Assembly (NCBI RefSeq): GCF_040126055.1
Contig: NZ_CP143541.1
Location: 3,472,001 to 3,536,000, forward strand
DNA length: 64,000 nucleotides
Reading direction: 5' to 3'
Source: Pseudalkalibacillus sp. SCS-8
GTDB lineage: Bacteria; Bacillota; Bacilli; Bacillales; Fictibacillaceae
The stretch's first letter is position 1; every line of letters begins with the position of its first letter. This document shows positions 31,877 through 41,123 of this stretch, piece by piece. The notes below the pieces were generated by a model, which was not told where the DNA came from, did no database searches, and was given only the letters and a program-made list of their open reading frames with translations. Position numbers and translations under genes: made by a program.

Positions 31877-32950
31877 TCAACCTGTTTTTACTTGGTTCTT
31901 GCCATTCCTTTTTGCATCATACAACAAGGAATCAGCCATTTCAAAAAAGGTTTCTTTCCGGCTGTTCGCTTGATATTCTTGAACACCGACACTGATTGTA
32001 ACGGTTTCACCATTCAACACCTCGAATGGAATCCCTTCGATCTTTTTCCGGATTGTTTCGACCAACTCTACCGTTTTTTTCATCGGCTTCCCTACAAAGA
32101 GTACAATGAATTCCTCGCCTCCATAGCGAGCAGCAAAGTCATCCGGGGTGATTTCTTTTTTGATGAGTTCCGATACTGTTCTGAGTACCTCATCGCCCGC
32201 CCGATGCCCATATGTATCATTGACCTGTTTGAAATTGTCGAGATCGAATATCGCCATCTGTATGGAGAAGTGATACTTTGCATGGTGAGCGAGCAGTTCA
32301 TCCAAAAATTGATGAAAGGAAATTTGATTGTACATCCCTGTAAGGGAGTCCGTTTTTGTCAGCTTTTCCATAAGGGTGTTCTTTACGAGGAGCTCTTGTT
32401 GATTTTCAATCGACTGACGGTAATTCACTGCCAACTCCAGCCCACGCTCCATAATTCCGAGAACTGCAAAGGCAGCAATCGTTAGCATCGCCATCAAAGT
32501 AAAATGGTCGATGATGCTAATATCATGTCTTAAAACGGGTTGCACAACGGTCAAAAGAGAATAGCTGATCATGGTCGCCGTTGCAGAAAGATAAATTGTC
32601 CTTGGCTTGAAATAAGCGCCGGAAACGAGGATTGGCAGAAAGAGCGCAGATCGCAAAATGACGATATCAGGACGGCTATAGATGAAATTGAGTGCAATGA
32701 ATAAACCGGCCAGCACAACGATCAAATCAAGGTGCTTCCTGATATTCTTCATACATATTTCAGCTGACACGACAATCAAAGCACCAATTCCACTCGGTAT
32801 TGCGACATAATAGAGCAAATACTCATGGAGCGGCACATCGGTAAAATAATAGTTGACCAATTTAATAAATACAGCTAGTCCGACAATGATCCAATAGACA
32901 TTCAGTATTTTCCGATTCAGCTTCCTGGTATCAAGCTCTAGCAGCCCCAT
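31877..32950 (-). CDS. Membrane-bound GGDEF diguanylate cyclase
   Basis: 357 aa. The first about 190 residues hold six hydrophobic segments (an MHYT/5TM-like sensor), followed by a short coiled linker (IENQQELLVKNTLMEKL) and a GGDEF domain. The active site is RYGGEEF, so cyclase activity is expected, converting 2 GTP to c-di-GMP. I see no RxxD inhibitory site five residues before it. ATG 32950 with ggggtgg. It follows the DUF420 gene by 15 bp, so they form an operon. Confidence 0.88.
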   Translation of the reverse strand: MGLLELDTRKLNRKILNVYWIIVGLAVFIKLVNYYFTDVPLHEYLLYYVAIPSGIGALIVVSAEICMKNIRKHLDLIVVLAGLFIALNFIYSRPDIVILRSALFLPILVSGAYFKPRTIYLSATATMISYSLLTVVQPVLRHDISIIDHFTLMAMLTIAAFAVLGIMERGLELAVNYRQSIENQQELLVKNTLMEKLTKTDSLTGMYNQISFHQFLDELLAHHAKYHFSIQMAIFDLDNFKQVNDTYGHRAGDEVLRTVSELIKKEITPDDFAARYGGEEFIVLFVGKPMKKTVELVETIRKKIEGIPFEVLNGETVTISVGVQEYQANSRKETFFEMADSLLYDAKRNGKNQVKTG

Positions 32951-32965
32951 AGCCCACCCCGCATG

Positions 32966-33505
32966 TTAATAATATGGAGATATCAAGATGTACACGAGTA
33001 CTCCTGTCAGACTGACATATAGCCATAATGGCATCGTCCACCTGGCAATCTTCCGGTGTTTTTCAACTTGCATGGTCAAGCCTCTAACAAGTGATAACAG
33101 TGCAAGAGGAACAATGACTGCTGCAAGGATGATATGTGTAATCAGGATGAAGTAATAAATATATTTCAGCGGTCCTTCGCCTCCGTATGAAGTGGACTCC
33201 GCCAAATAGTGATAAGAAACATATGAAACTAAAAAGAGTGCTGTGGTTGTGAATGCTGCGAAAATGAATCGTTTGTGAAGCTTGATGTTTTTACGCAGGA
33301 TGAACCATAACGCAGCGAGTAAAAAGACAAAAGTAAAGCTATTGAAAATTGCATTCAACAATGGAAGAATCGTAATATCAAAGCCCGTTTCCCCTTCATA
33401 TTCCGGTAAAAAGAATAAAAGGACGACAAGGGCATTGATGAGGATCGACAGTACGACCACGATTCCAGTGTAACTCTTCTGTTGGGTAGATTTATTTTGA
33501 ACCAT
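32966..33505 (-). CDS. DUF420 membrane protein (YozB/CtaM-like)
   Basis: 179 aa with five membrane helices. The DUF420 pattern is present: LLNAIFNSFTFVFLL, HKRFIFAAF, YYFILITHIILAAVIVPLAL, HRKIARWTMPLWLYVSLTGV. CtaM of S. aureus helps cytochrome oxidase maturation and YozB is its relative; the haem-copper oxidase in this window (qox) could be a client, by inference. ATG 33505 is preferred over 33508 because of spacing from ggagag. First gene of the operon with the GGDEF protein. Confidence 0.85.
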   Translation of the reverse strand: MVQNKSTQQKSYTGIVVVLSILINALVVLLFFLPEYEGETGFDITILPLLNAIFNSFTFVFLLAALWFILRKNIKLHKRFIFAAFTTTALFLVSYVSYHYLAESTSYGGEGPLKYIYYFILITHIILAAVIVPLALLSLVRGLTMQVEKHRKIARWTMPLWLYVSLTGVLVYILISPYY

Positions 33506-33619
33506 CATTTCTCTCCTGTATCTAAAGTACTACTCTTAGAATAGCGAACCCGACCCCTATTCATCAACTTTTAAATGGATGAAGCCACATAACGTTCACA
33601 ACTGAACTTCAACCAATTA

Positions 33620-33656
33620 TAAAAAGATACCAAAAACCGTTTGTGGCATTGGCATC
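33620..33656 (-). terminator. Probable terminator of the FUSC exporter gene
   Basis: Minus-strand GATGCCAA / TTGGTATC stem (one mismatch), loop of 15 nt, then T5. Confidence 0.5.
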
Positions 33657-33672
33657 TGGATGTTAAGCCGGC

Positions 33673-34704
33673 TCAGGTTTCAACCCTTTCTTTCGTACAT
33701 ACTCTTTCCAAATCCTCCAGTACATCTTCAAGCGCTAACAATTCGTATAGGATTGCGACCCTGACGGATAGATGTTTCCTCGTCTTCGCATGTTCGGCTT
33801 GAATCCGGCGTTCTTTTTCATATATGAACAACTCATCAAGCTGCTCGATCAATTTGTTATGCTCATCATGAACCTGATGTTTAGGATCCTTCAAAATGGC
33901 GGCAATCGAATCGACAGCTTTCATAATCGTCTGTACTTTTTCAGGTGTTAATTTTGCATTCTCAATATTAAGATATACTAAATTCCCGAAATGATAAAGA
34001 ATCTTTTGAAAATATTCCAATTTTTTCATAAGTATTCCAAATTCCCGGATTTCCTTGAGATTATGACGCCGATATTTCCATTCCTCACGCTGATATTGAG
34101 CAAGTGAAAAGGCTCGTTCCATATCCTTACTCAGCTTTCGATACTCCGATTGCAGTTCACGCGGTGTCCCGCCTTTTACAAATCTGTTCAGAATAAAACC
34201 TGCTCCGTCATATAATTCATCGACCTGCTTCCGGACCATTTCATGATAGTGAGGCGGTAAAATCAAATAATTGATTGCTGTGGAAACAATTAGACCAATT
34301 AACGTGGTCGATAAACGGACGACGAAAGACATGAAGTGCTCGTCCTCTGTCTCCGCAATCATCGCGACAGCCGTCAACGTGGCAACAAGCATACCTGCAT
34401 CAAGGCGGAGCTTATGACAGACGAGGAGGGTAAGTGTCGCCGCCAACGCATATGTAAGAGAGGTGGGACCGAGAAAATATTCGAAGCCCATCGCGAATGC
34501 TGCTCCGATCATTGCTGCCGGAAAGCGGATCATCCCTTTTTTTATGGAATCGGATGCGGTCGGTTCAACCGTCACAATCGCCGTGATGACTGCAAAAAGG
34601 ACAGGCAAATGAAACAGGTTGCATATCAGCGCCGTCACAAAGGCCGCCAGACCAGTTTTAATCACCCGCCCACCGATCCAATTGGTTAAATTAATCATCT
34701 TCAT
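33673..34704 (-). CDS. Aromatic acid exporter (FUSC/ArAE) family protein
   Basis: 343 aa. The N-terminal half has about six membrane helices (TGLAAFVTALICNLFHLPVL, AVITAIVTVEPTASDSIKKG). The C-terminal half is cytosolic and helical, with basic runs. This is the single-FUSC-module type common in Bacillus (YqjA-like). Family members export aromatic acids or similar toxic compounds; substrate unknown. It lies 44 bp downstream of the SDR gene on the same strand, so an operon is possible. Confidence 0.82.
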   Translation of the reverse strand: MKMINLTNWIGGRVIKTGLAAFVTALICNLFHLPVLFAVITAIVTVEPTASDSIKKGMIRFPAAMIGAAFAMGFEYFLGPTSLTYALAATLTLLVCHKLRLDAGMLVATLTAVAMIAETEDEHFMSFVVRLSTTLIGLIVSTAINYLILPPHYHEMVRKQVDELYDGAGFILNRFVKGGTPRELQSEYRKLSKDMERAFSLAQYQREEWKYRRHNLKEIREFGILMKKLEYFQKILYHFGNLVYLNIENAKLTPEKVQTIMKAVDSIAAILKDPKHQVHDEHNKLIEQLDELFIYEKERRIQAEHAKTRKHLSVRVAILYELLALEDVLEDLERVCTKERVET

Positions 34705-34748
34705 TCCGCATCACCCAGGGTAGAAATCGTCTTTCCTTATTGTACCAA

Positions 34749-35546
34749 CTAAGTACGGGTAATTCTACTTGAGCTCTTTGGGCTTTGGACCTTGCGGACT
34801 GTTTTCGTCACCATCTTTCTTGGCAGGAAACGAATCATGAGTGCAAGCAGCTTATTCTGCGTCCCTGGAATGATCAATGTCTTCCCTGCTTTGAATTGAT
34901 TGTAGGCAATGTCAGCAGCCCTTTCGACACTCATGACACCAGTATCGAGAAGCTTGGACTCTTCCATGCTTGCACGTTGCTGAAAGCCTGTATCGGTCGG
35001 TCCAGGGCAAAGGACAGATACAGATACGCCCGTTCCTTGGAGTTCATTTTCGAGTGCTTCTGAGAAAGAAAGAACATATGCTTTCGTCGCATAATAGACC
35101 GCCATCAATGGACCCGGCTGAAAAGCAGCCGTGGAAGCGACATTCAGGATCCTTCCTCTTTTCCGCTCTACCATTTGGGGTACAAGCTTCTTCGTAAGCT
35201 CGGTCAGCGCCATCATGTTGACCATCATCATTTCTTTCTCTTCTTCCCACTCTATCTCGTAAAACTCGCCGTACAATCCGAAACCAGCATTATTAACAAG
35301 GATATCGACTGTGATGTTTTGCGTTGAAAGCTCCTTCAACACATTATCTACAGCATCAGGCTTACCTAAGTCTGAAACAATGACATCCGCTTGAACGGCA
35401 TACTTCTCTTGCAGCTCTTGAGCTAAAGTATCCAGTTTTTGTTTCGACCTTGCAACGAGAACCAATCGATGTCCATCCCGCGCAAAATGATAGGCAAGCT
35501 CACGACCGATTCCACCTGAAGCGCCGGTAATAAGTGCTGTGTTCAT
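34749..35546 (-). CDS. Short-chain dehydrogenase/reductase (classical SDR)
   Basis: 265 aa. NAD(P) site TALITGASGGIGRELA, structural VNNAGFG, catalytic Ser in VASTAAF and the Y-x3-K in VYYATKAYVLSFSEAL. It acts on an unknown carbonyl or alcohol substrate. ATG 35546 is chosen over 35552 for spacing. GTTTAAAC-type sequence lies upstream, but no operator can be named. Followed by the FUSC exporter. Confidence 0.9.
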   Translation of the reverse strand: MNTALITGASGGIGRELAYHFARDGHRLVLVARSKQKLDTLAQELQEKYAVQADVIVSDLGKPDAVDNVLKELSTQNITVDILVNNAGFGLYGEFYEIEWEEEKEMMMVNMMALTELTKKLVPQMVERKRGRILNVASTAAFQPGPLMAVYYATKAYVLSFSEALENELQGTGVSVSVLCPGPTDTGFQQRASMEESKLLDTGVMSVERAADIAYNQFKAGKTLIIPGTQNKLLALMIRFLPRKMVTKTVRKVQSPKSSSRITRT

Positions 35547-35657
35547 ATGCATCTACTCTCTTTCGTTTATTCGTTTAACTGTTTAAACATATAATAGATT
35601 AAATACATCGAACCGTCAACTTATATCCTCTCTACATTTTTAAAAAACAAAAGGAAT

Positions 35658-35666
35658 TGCTATAAT
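35658..35666 (+). promoter_or_regulatory. Extended -10 promoter for the nucleotidase operon
   Basis: TGC plus consensus TATAAT (35661-35666), 36 nt before the ATG. No good -35 element is visible. Confidence 0.5.
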
Positions 35667-35701
35667 TTAGGTGGAGCGTGACAGATAAAGGAGATTACAT
35701 A

Positions 35702-36250
35702 ATGAAAACGCTATTGATTGATATGGATTCTGTCATTTGCGATTTAATGAGCGAATGGCATCGCAGATATAACGAGGATTATGAGGATGATTTGAGCGTC
35801 GAAGACCTCCAATGCTGGAATAGTGAGAAGTACGTAAAAAAAGAATGCGGCAAGAAGATCTACGACTACTTGGATGAAGAGGGACTTTTCCTTAACCTGG
35901 AGCCCTTACCGAACGCGATTGAGGTTCTCGAAAGACTGTCCCATAAGCATGACATCCTGATCGTGACGAGCAGTCGGACTTATGCGTATACCGAAAAAGA
36001 AAAATGGGTTCGGAAGCACCTTCCTTTTATCGGTGCACATAATCTTGTATTCACCCATCGGAAAGAGATGGTACGGGGAGACGTTCTTTTCGACGATGCC
36101 CCGCATAATCTGATCGCTTTTTCCGAAACCGGACGAAAGGCGGTTGCCATGGACTATCCTTATAATCAAAACGTGGATGTCGATCGAGTCGATGGTTGGT
36201 TAGCGTTTGAGAAGTGGGTTGAACAATTCGAAATGGGTGAAGAATCGTGA
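35702..36250 (+). CDS. 5'(3')-deoxyribonucleotidase (NT5C-type HAD)
   Basis: 182 aa. HAD motif I is LLIDMDSVICDL (a DxDxV/T variant), motif II IVTSSRTYAYT, motif IV VLFDDAPHN. NT5C-type enzymes dephosphorylate deoxyribonucleoside monophosphates. ATG 35702 with aaaggag 8 nt upstream; the frame open to 35678 is not needed. Its stop overlaps the GTG of the next gene (GTGA), so the two are translationally coupled. Confidence 0.85.
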   Translation: MKTLLIDMDSVICDLMSEWHRRYNEDYEDDLSVEDLQCWNSEKYVKKECGKKIYDYLDEEGLFLNLEPLPNAIEVLERLSHKHDILIVTSSRTYAYTEKEKWVRKHLPFIGAHNLVFTHRKEMVRGDVLFDDAPHNLIAFSETGRKAVAMDYPYNQNVDVDRVDGWLAFEKWVEQFEMGEES

Positions 36251-37176
36251 GGACAACGGATATTCTCATTATAGGAGGTGGCCCTGCTGGTATAGCAGCA
36301 GCCATCTGGTGTCAACGGTTAGGCCTGGACTACACATTGATTGAAGAACGCTCAGAACTCGGCGGACAATTAAAGGATATTCATAACCGGATCATCGATT
36401 ATCCCGGTCAATTCTTTGAAAATGGAAATGCTCTGAAAGAACAATTCACGCATCATATGGAGCTGTTGAGCTGTCATTACCATTTGGAGGCATCCGTTGA
36501 GCAATTGAATTGTGAGGAAAAAATCATCCATGTCCGAACGGGACAGGATACCATGAAAATCAGCTACCGCTATTTGATCCTTGCGACTGGCACATCTGTC
36601 AGGAGGCTTCACGTTCCTGGAGAACAAGAGATGATTGACCGGGGAGAAATCTACTCGGCAACGAAGGATCGTCATCGTTTCCAAGGAAAACGCGTCATTG
36701 TCGTCGGTGGCGGAGATCGTGCATTCGAAGGGGCGTTGTTACTTGCTGAAAGCGGTGCAGACGTGCAGCTTGTCCATCGTTCGAAACAGTTCAGAGCGAG
36801 GGAAGAATTCAGAAAGCCTGTCTTCAATCACCAAAGAATCACTGTAATGGAAGACCATGTCGTAAATTGTATTCACCATAGTGAAAATGGGATTACCGGT
36901 GTTGAGCTAAGGAATCTGAAAGACGAAACGACGACAGACCTACCTGTTGAAGGTGTGTTCATCCGAATTGGCGTCCAACCAAACACCCGCTTTGTAAAGG
37001 AGCACGTCCATCTCGATGAGTCCGGTTATGTGACTGTCAACAGCTGTCAGCAAACGAGCAACGATGACATTTATGCTGTAGGTGATGTATGTACACATCC
37101 CATCTTTTCAAGCATTTCATCCGCTACAGGCCAAGGCATGATTGCTGCCAAACACCTTTCCTTACAGCTTTCTTGA
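36247..37176 (+). CDS. Thioredoxin-reductase-like NAD(P)/FAD oxidoreductase lacking the CxxC
   Basis: 309 aa. FAD site DILIIGGGPAGIAAAIW, NADPH site VIVVGGGDRAFEGALLL, C-terminal FAD motif IYAVGDVCTHP. Where thioredoxin reductases have CATC, this protein reads YSATKDRHRF, so the redox-active disulfide is missing. It may be a ferredoxin/flavodoxin reductase or use another acceptor. The GTG start overlaps the nucleotidase stop by 4 nt. A perfect terminator follows. Confidence 0.85.
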   Translation: MRTTDILIIGGGPAGIAAAIWCQRLGLDYTLIEERSELGGQLKDIHNRIIDYPGQFFENGNALKEQFTHHMELLSCHYHLEASVEQLNCEEKIIHVRTGQDTMKISYRYLILATGTSVRRLHVPGEQEMIDRGEIYSATKDRHRFQGKRVIVVGGGDRAFEGALLLAESGADVQLVHRSKQFRAREEFRKPVFNHQRITVMEDHVVNCIHHSENGITGVELRNLKDETTTDLPVEGVFIRIGVQPNTRFVKEHVHLDESGYVTVNSCQQTSNDDIYAVGDVCTHPIFSSISSATGQGMIAAKHLSLQLS

Positions 37177-37184
37177 AAAGCAAT

Positions 37185-37213
37185 AAAGGCTGACCGATCG
37201 GTCAGCCTTTTTA
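37185..37213. terminator. Bidirectional terminator between the TrxR-like gene and hflC
   Basis: Perfect 26-bp palindrome aaaggctgaccga/tcggtcagccttt followed by T5 (plus) and preceded by A-rich sequence. Confidence 0.92.
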
Positions 37214-37225
37214 TTTAGGAGTGTC

Positions 37226-38158
37226 TTAATCCAAATAGCCCATCAACAACCGAGCATACGGTGAATCCTTTGGAAGGATGATGACCGTTTCTTTGTCGAT
37301 CGTCTTTTTATATGAATTCAATGTACGGTAAAGGGAGTAGAAATCAGGATCCTTACTGAAGGACTCATTGTAGATCCTTCCAGCTTCTTTCTCCCCTTCT
37401 GCACGGATTTTCTCAGCATCGGCTTCCGCTTTTGCCAGAAGCTGTTTCACTTCTTTATCCGTGTTCGCAATGATACGGTTCTTTTCCGCATCCCCTTGAG
37501 ATAAGTATTGTTGCGCTTTCGTTTCACGCTCTGAAATCATTCGTGTGAAAACGGATTCTTCGTTTTCATCAGGGAGGTCTGTACGTTTCATACGGACATC
37601 CTTTACGACGATCCCGAATTGATCTCGCTGCAACAGTGTGTTGACCTTTTCCGTAACGCGTTCATTCAAGCTTCCACGTGAGGAATTCTCATCATTGATG
37701 ATTTCATCGTAATTCAACTTACCTAGCTCGGAACGGACGATGGAGAAGATGAACTCCGCCATTTTCGCTTCAGCATTTTCCGTTGTACGGAGATTAGAGA
37801 TCATCTTTTTCGGTTCTTCAATATACCAGATTGCATAATTATCGATGATCATCCGTTTCTTATCTTTCGTATTGATTTCCGCTTTTGTCACGTCATACAT
37901 CATTTGGTACTTCGGTAATGTTGAAACGGATTGGATGAATGGCACTTTAAAGTTCAAGCCTGGTTCATCTACTATTCTAACAACCTCACCGAATTGACGG
38001 ACGACCCGGTATTCGTTTTCTTTAACGATAAACAGATTACTAAGGATGAAGCTGACAAGAAGGAGAGCTATAACTCCGAAGATGATCGGCTTCTTATGCC
38101 GTTTCCAATTGAAGGTCTTCTTCTGCTCATTGATGTCGTAAATGTTATTGTTGCTCAC
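37226..38158 (-). CDS. hflC: FtsH protease modulator HflC (SPFH/prohibitin family)
   Basis: 310 aa with one N-terminal membrane helix (PIIFGVIALLLVSFILSNLF), then the SPFH domain (NEYRVVRQFGEVVRIVDEPGLNFKVP) and an Ala/Glu-rich coiled coil (AEADAEKIRAEGEKEAGRIY). With HflK it forms a membrane cage that regulates FtsH. Its start overlaps the end of hflK by 14 bp, so translation is coupled. Confidence 0.92.
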   Translation of the reverse strand: MSNNNIYDINEQKKTFNWKRHKKPIIFGVIALLLVSFILSNLFIVKENEYRVVRQFGEVVRIVDEPGLNFKVPFIQSVSTLPKYQMMYDVTKAEINTKDKKRMIIDNYAIWYIEEPKKMISNLRTTENAEAKMAEFIFSIVRSELGKLNYDEIINDENSSRGSLNERVTEKVNTLLQRDQFGIVVKDVRMKRTDLPDENEESVFTRMISERETKAQQYLSQGDAEKNRIIANTDKEVKQLLAKAEADAEKIRAEGEKEAGRIYNESFSKDPDFYSLYRTLNSYKKTIDKETVIILPKDSPYARLLMGYLD

Positions 38159-39107
38159 TCTTCTTCCCTCCTTCTTGAACAGGTGCTGGCTTCGCCTCTG
38201 CAGGTCGAATCGGTAAGTATTTCAATGTTCCACCCTCATCGCTCATAATGTAAATTTCAGCATGCGGAAGGACTTGATCGAGGGTTTCAAGTACGAGACG
38301 CTCCCTCGTGATTGCAGGTTGATTTTTGTATTCCGAGTACAAGGCGTTGAACGTCGCGACGTCTCCGCGTGCTTTTTCGATCCGGGCTGCCTTATCCCCT
38401 TCTGCACGAGAGATGATCGCATCCTTTTCACCCTCGGCTTCTTCCGTTTTCTTATTGGAGTACTTTCTTGCTTCGTTGATTTTCGTATTCATCGTTTCCC
38501 TTGCATCCGTTACCTTCGTGAACGCCCGTCGCACCTCTTTATTCGGGAGATCGACGTCCTGAAGCTTGACGGCTAGGATGGAAACACCGATATCATAATC
38601 CTCAATCAATTTAACCAACAGATCTCTTACTTGTGCCTCGATTTCTGCTTTTCCTGACGTGAGGGATTCATCGATGGTGGACGTTCCGATGATTCCTCTC
38701 AATGAAGCAGAAGTCGCATTATATAAAATTTGCTCCGGATCATCTGTCGCGTATAAGAACCTTTTCGGATCCGTGATTTTCCACTGCACGACCATGTCCG
38801 CTAATACGATGTTTTCGTCCCCTGTGATCATTTTCGTATCTTCTGGGTATTCTTTTGTTACTTCTCCATCAACTTCTTCATAGCCGAACTGCAGACTGAA
38901 CGTTTCTTTGGAAAATTTACGAACCTGCTGCATCGGCCATGGCAGCTTGAAATGAAGACCTGAAGTAATGATTCCCTCTTCCACTTGTCCGAATGTTTCA
39001 ATGACGGCCTGCTCTGATTCGTCTACTGTGTAGACACTTGTAAAAAGCGCCGCCGCCACCAACAACCCTAATGGTATGAAAAGTATCAACTTTGTTGTAC
39101 GATTCAC
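38145..39107 (-). CDS. hflK: FtsH protease modulator HflK (SPFH/prohibitin family)
   Basis: 320 aa with an N-terminal membrane helix (LILFIPLGLLVAAALFTSVY), SPFH domain (DESEQAVIETFGQVEEGIITSGLHFKLPWP) and a charged coiled coil (EEAEGEKDAIISRAEGDKAAR in part). Partner of HflC. GTG start at 39107 with aaggggg upstream. First gene of the hflKC operon. Confidence 0.92.
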   Translation of the reverse strand: MNRTTKLILFIPLGLLVAAALFTSVYTVDESEQAVIETFGQVEEGIITSGLHFKLPWPMQQVRKFSKETFSLQFGYEEVDGEVTKEYPEDTKMITGDENIVLADMVVQWKITDPKRFLYATDDPEQILYNATSASLRGIIGTSTIDESLTSGKAEIEAQVRDLLVKLIEDYDIGVSILAVKLQDVDLPNKEVRRAFTKVTDARETMNTKINEARKYSNKKTEEAEGEKDAIISRAEGDKAARIEKARGDVATFNALYSEYKNQPAITRERLVLETLDQVLPHAEIYIMSDEGGTLKYLPIRPAEAKPAPVQEGGKKSEQQ

Positions 39108-39552
39108 GTTGCAACCCCCTTAAATTCCTTGTTACAGATTTATACGTTCATAAGACCACATGGTTTCATACTATTTTTCTGTTTATTTATGGAAATGAAG
39201 CTCACATTAGACGTGGTTAAGCGAATTTCAAGCCACTCCTGGTAAAAAATAAGCCAGAAAAAAAGCTGACCTCAATTTGTTGAAGTCAGTCAGTCTGCTC
39301 CATCTTTATATGAATGAATCTTCCTTCAATGGGTCAAGCTTGTATGTATTCCAAAAGTCCTAGAACATTATTATCTTACCATACCGTACATATTGGATAA
39401 ACATCGTGACGGTCAATCCCCTTTTCTTTCCAACAACACCCCCAGTATGGTTGGATTTGGTAAGAAGATATATGTTGTAACCAAAATTTTACCCCCTCAC
39501 CTTTTTCTGATAAGTTTATATTTGAAATGATTATTTATGAAGGAGTGCCGTC
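39108..39552. other. Intergenic region with an orphan terminator
   Basis: 445 bp between divergent hflK and the MscS gene. The only clear element is the minus-oriented hairpin at 39256-39290. A 14-codon minus-strand frame near 39400 has an aaggggat-like site but nothing else to support it. Confidence 0.6.
39256..39290 (-). terminator. Orphan intrinsic terminator (minus orientation)
   Basis: Stem ctgacctcaa / ttgaagtcag (one mismatch), loop tttg, A7 on the plus strand side. No annotated minus-strand gene lies upstream, so a small RNA or antisense 5' transcript may end here. Confidence 0.6.
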
Positions 39553-40665
39553 ATGCTCGATTGGTATAATTCTACACTCGAAATTCTAACTGATCTTGAA
39601 TTGTGGATCGACATCGGAATTGCTTTAGCGATTTTCATCGGTTTTGTTTTATTCCGTAAGCTGTTCACAAAATACATCTTCAGATTGATTTCCAATCTGA
39701 CAGATAAATCATCTACTCAAGTTTTACATAAAATACTGCTCGCTTTTGAGCGACCGTTGAATGTTTTCTTTATCTTCCTTGGGTTTTATGTCGCTTATCA
39801 ATCACTTGAAATCAGCGAGGATTATGTACAGCTACCACTCAGACTGTTCAGGTCCTCAGTCATTCTCATGATTTCTTGGGGACTGGTCAATCTTTCATCC
39901 TCGTCTTCGATCCTGTTTACCAGGTTTCAGCATCGATTGGATTTGCAGGTCGATCAAATTTTGATTCCTTTCGTATCGAGAGTATTGAAGTTTGTCATCA
40001 TTGCGATAAGTATCAGTGTTCTGGCTCAGGAATGGGGTTATGATGTGAATGGATTCGTTGCTGGTCTAGGTATCGGGGGACTTGCTTTCGCCTTTGCAGC
40101 AAAGGAAGCACTCGGTAACCTATTCGGGGGTATCGTCATCATCATCGAACGACCTTTCTCGATCGGAGACTGGATTCAGACACCATCGGTAGAAGGCGTC
40201 GTTGAAGACATCAATTTCAGAAGCACACAGGTCCGTACGTTTGCAGATGCACTCGTGACAGTCCCAAATGCTGATATCGCAAATGATCCGATCACGAACT
40301 GGACGCGTATGCGCAAACGAAGAGTCTTCTTTAACCTCGGTGTCACCTATACAACACCGAAGGAAAAAATAGAAACGTGCGTCAAACAGATTAAAACGTT
40401 AATCACTGAGCATCCAGAAGTCCATCCAGATTTCATCGAGGTTCGTTTCGATAAATACAACGACAGCAGCCTTGATATCATGATCTACTTCTATACCAAG
40501 ACGACCGCTTGGGTGAACTATCTTGAGGTGAAGGAGGATATCAACTTGAGAATCATGGAAATCCTCGACCGTGAAGGTGTTTCTGTCGCCTTCCCTAGCC
40601 GAAGCATTTATATGGAAAAGGACGGGGAATCCAGCCCATTTACAAACAAGGCTAATATCGATTAA
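39553..40665 (+). CDS. MscS family mechanosensitive channel (YhdY-like)
   Basis: 370 aa, close to B. subtilis YhdY. Three to four membrane helices, then the MscS pore helix GFVAGLGIGGLAFAFAAKEALGNLFGG, the beta domain (SIGDWIQTPSVEGVVEDINFRST, VPNADIANDPITNWTR) and a C-terminal alpha/beta domain. It opens under membrane tension and protects against osmotic downshift. Ribosome binding site aaggag. Own terminator follows. Confidence 0.92.
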   Translation: MLDWYNSTLEILTDLELWIDIGIALAIFIGFVLFRKLFTKYIFRLISNLTDKSSTQVLHKILLAFERPLNVFFIFLGFYVAYQSLEISEDYVQLPLRLFRSSVILMISWGLVNLSSSSSILFTRFQHRLDLQVDQILIPFVSRVLKFVIIAISISVLAQEWGYDVNGFVAGLGIGGLAFAFAAKEALGNLFGGIVIIIERPFSIGDWIQTPSVEGVVEDINFRSTQVRTFADALVTVPNADIANDPITNWTRMRKRRVFFNLGVTYTTPKEKIETCVKQIKTLITEHPEVHPDFIEVRFDKYNDSSLDIMIYFYTKTTAWVNYLEVKEDINLRIMEILDREGVSVAFPSRSIYMEKDGESSPFTNKANID

Positions 40666-40685
40666 CGTGATTGAAAACGAAAATA

Positions 40686-40716
40686 AAGAGGCTGAGCGAA
40701 ATTTGCTCAGCCTTTG
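40686..40716. terminator. Terminator between the MscS and DUF2188 genes
   Basis: Stem aggctgagc / gctcagcct with loop gaaattt; T-rich after, A-rich before. Confidence 0.85.
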
Positions 40717-40726
40717 TTATGTTCGT

Positions 40727-40945
40727 TTATCCATCTATGGAATATTTACTTACATCTTGCACTTCACCATTTTCACGATGAATGACGACCTGGCTCGGTC
40801 TTGCTTCATCTGCTAATTTTTTCGCTTCATCTGTAGCTGCATCCTTCGTATCGAACGTTTTTTCGGAATGATCGCGCCCTTCAAGTTTAATGTCCCAACG
40901 GTTATTATCTTCATTCGGTACAACATGATAAATTTTCGCTTCCAT
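40727..40945 (-). CDS. DUF2188 domain-containing small protein
   Basis: 72 aa, DUF2188 throughout: YHVVPNEDNNRWDIKLEG, then TKDAATDEAKKLADE and SQVVIHRENGEVQ. Small, acidic and cytosolic; its function is unknown. Ribosome binding site aaggagg 9 nt before the ATG. Confidence 0.85.
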   Translation of the reverse strand: MEAKIYHVVPNEDNNRWDIKLEGRDHSEKTFDTKDAATDEAKKLADEARPSQVVIHRENGEVQDVSKYSIDG

Positions 40946-41066
40946 GAATTCATTCCTCCTTATGGTTACTGTGATTGTTATATACCCGACTCCTAATTTT
41001 TTACACGTGTTTTTCGGGTTAACCTCTTCCCCTATTGGTGAAAGTAACGATACGGAGGTGAATGCA

Positions 41067-41123
41067 TTGAAGAAAAAGAAGAAGAGCGGAAGGACAGGGC
41101 ACAGGGTACGAAAGAGGTCCTAG
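41067..41123 (+). CDS. Possible 18-residue, strongly basic peptide
   Basis: TTG 41067 follows a near-perfect Shine-Dalgarno (cggaggtga, 5 nt spacing) and encodes an 18-aa peptide, of which 10 residues are Lys or Arg (MKKKKKSG start, RVRKRS end). I do not recognise it. It could be a real micro-protein, a leader peptide or a decayed end of a gene. Confidence 0.35.
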   Translation: MKKKKKSGRTGHRVRKRS

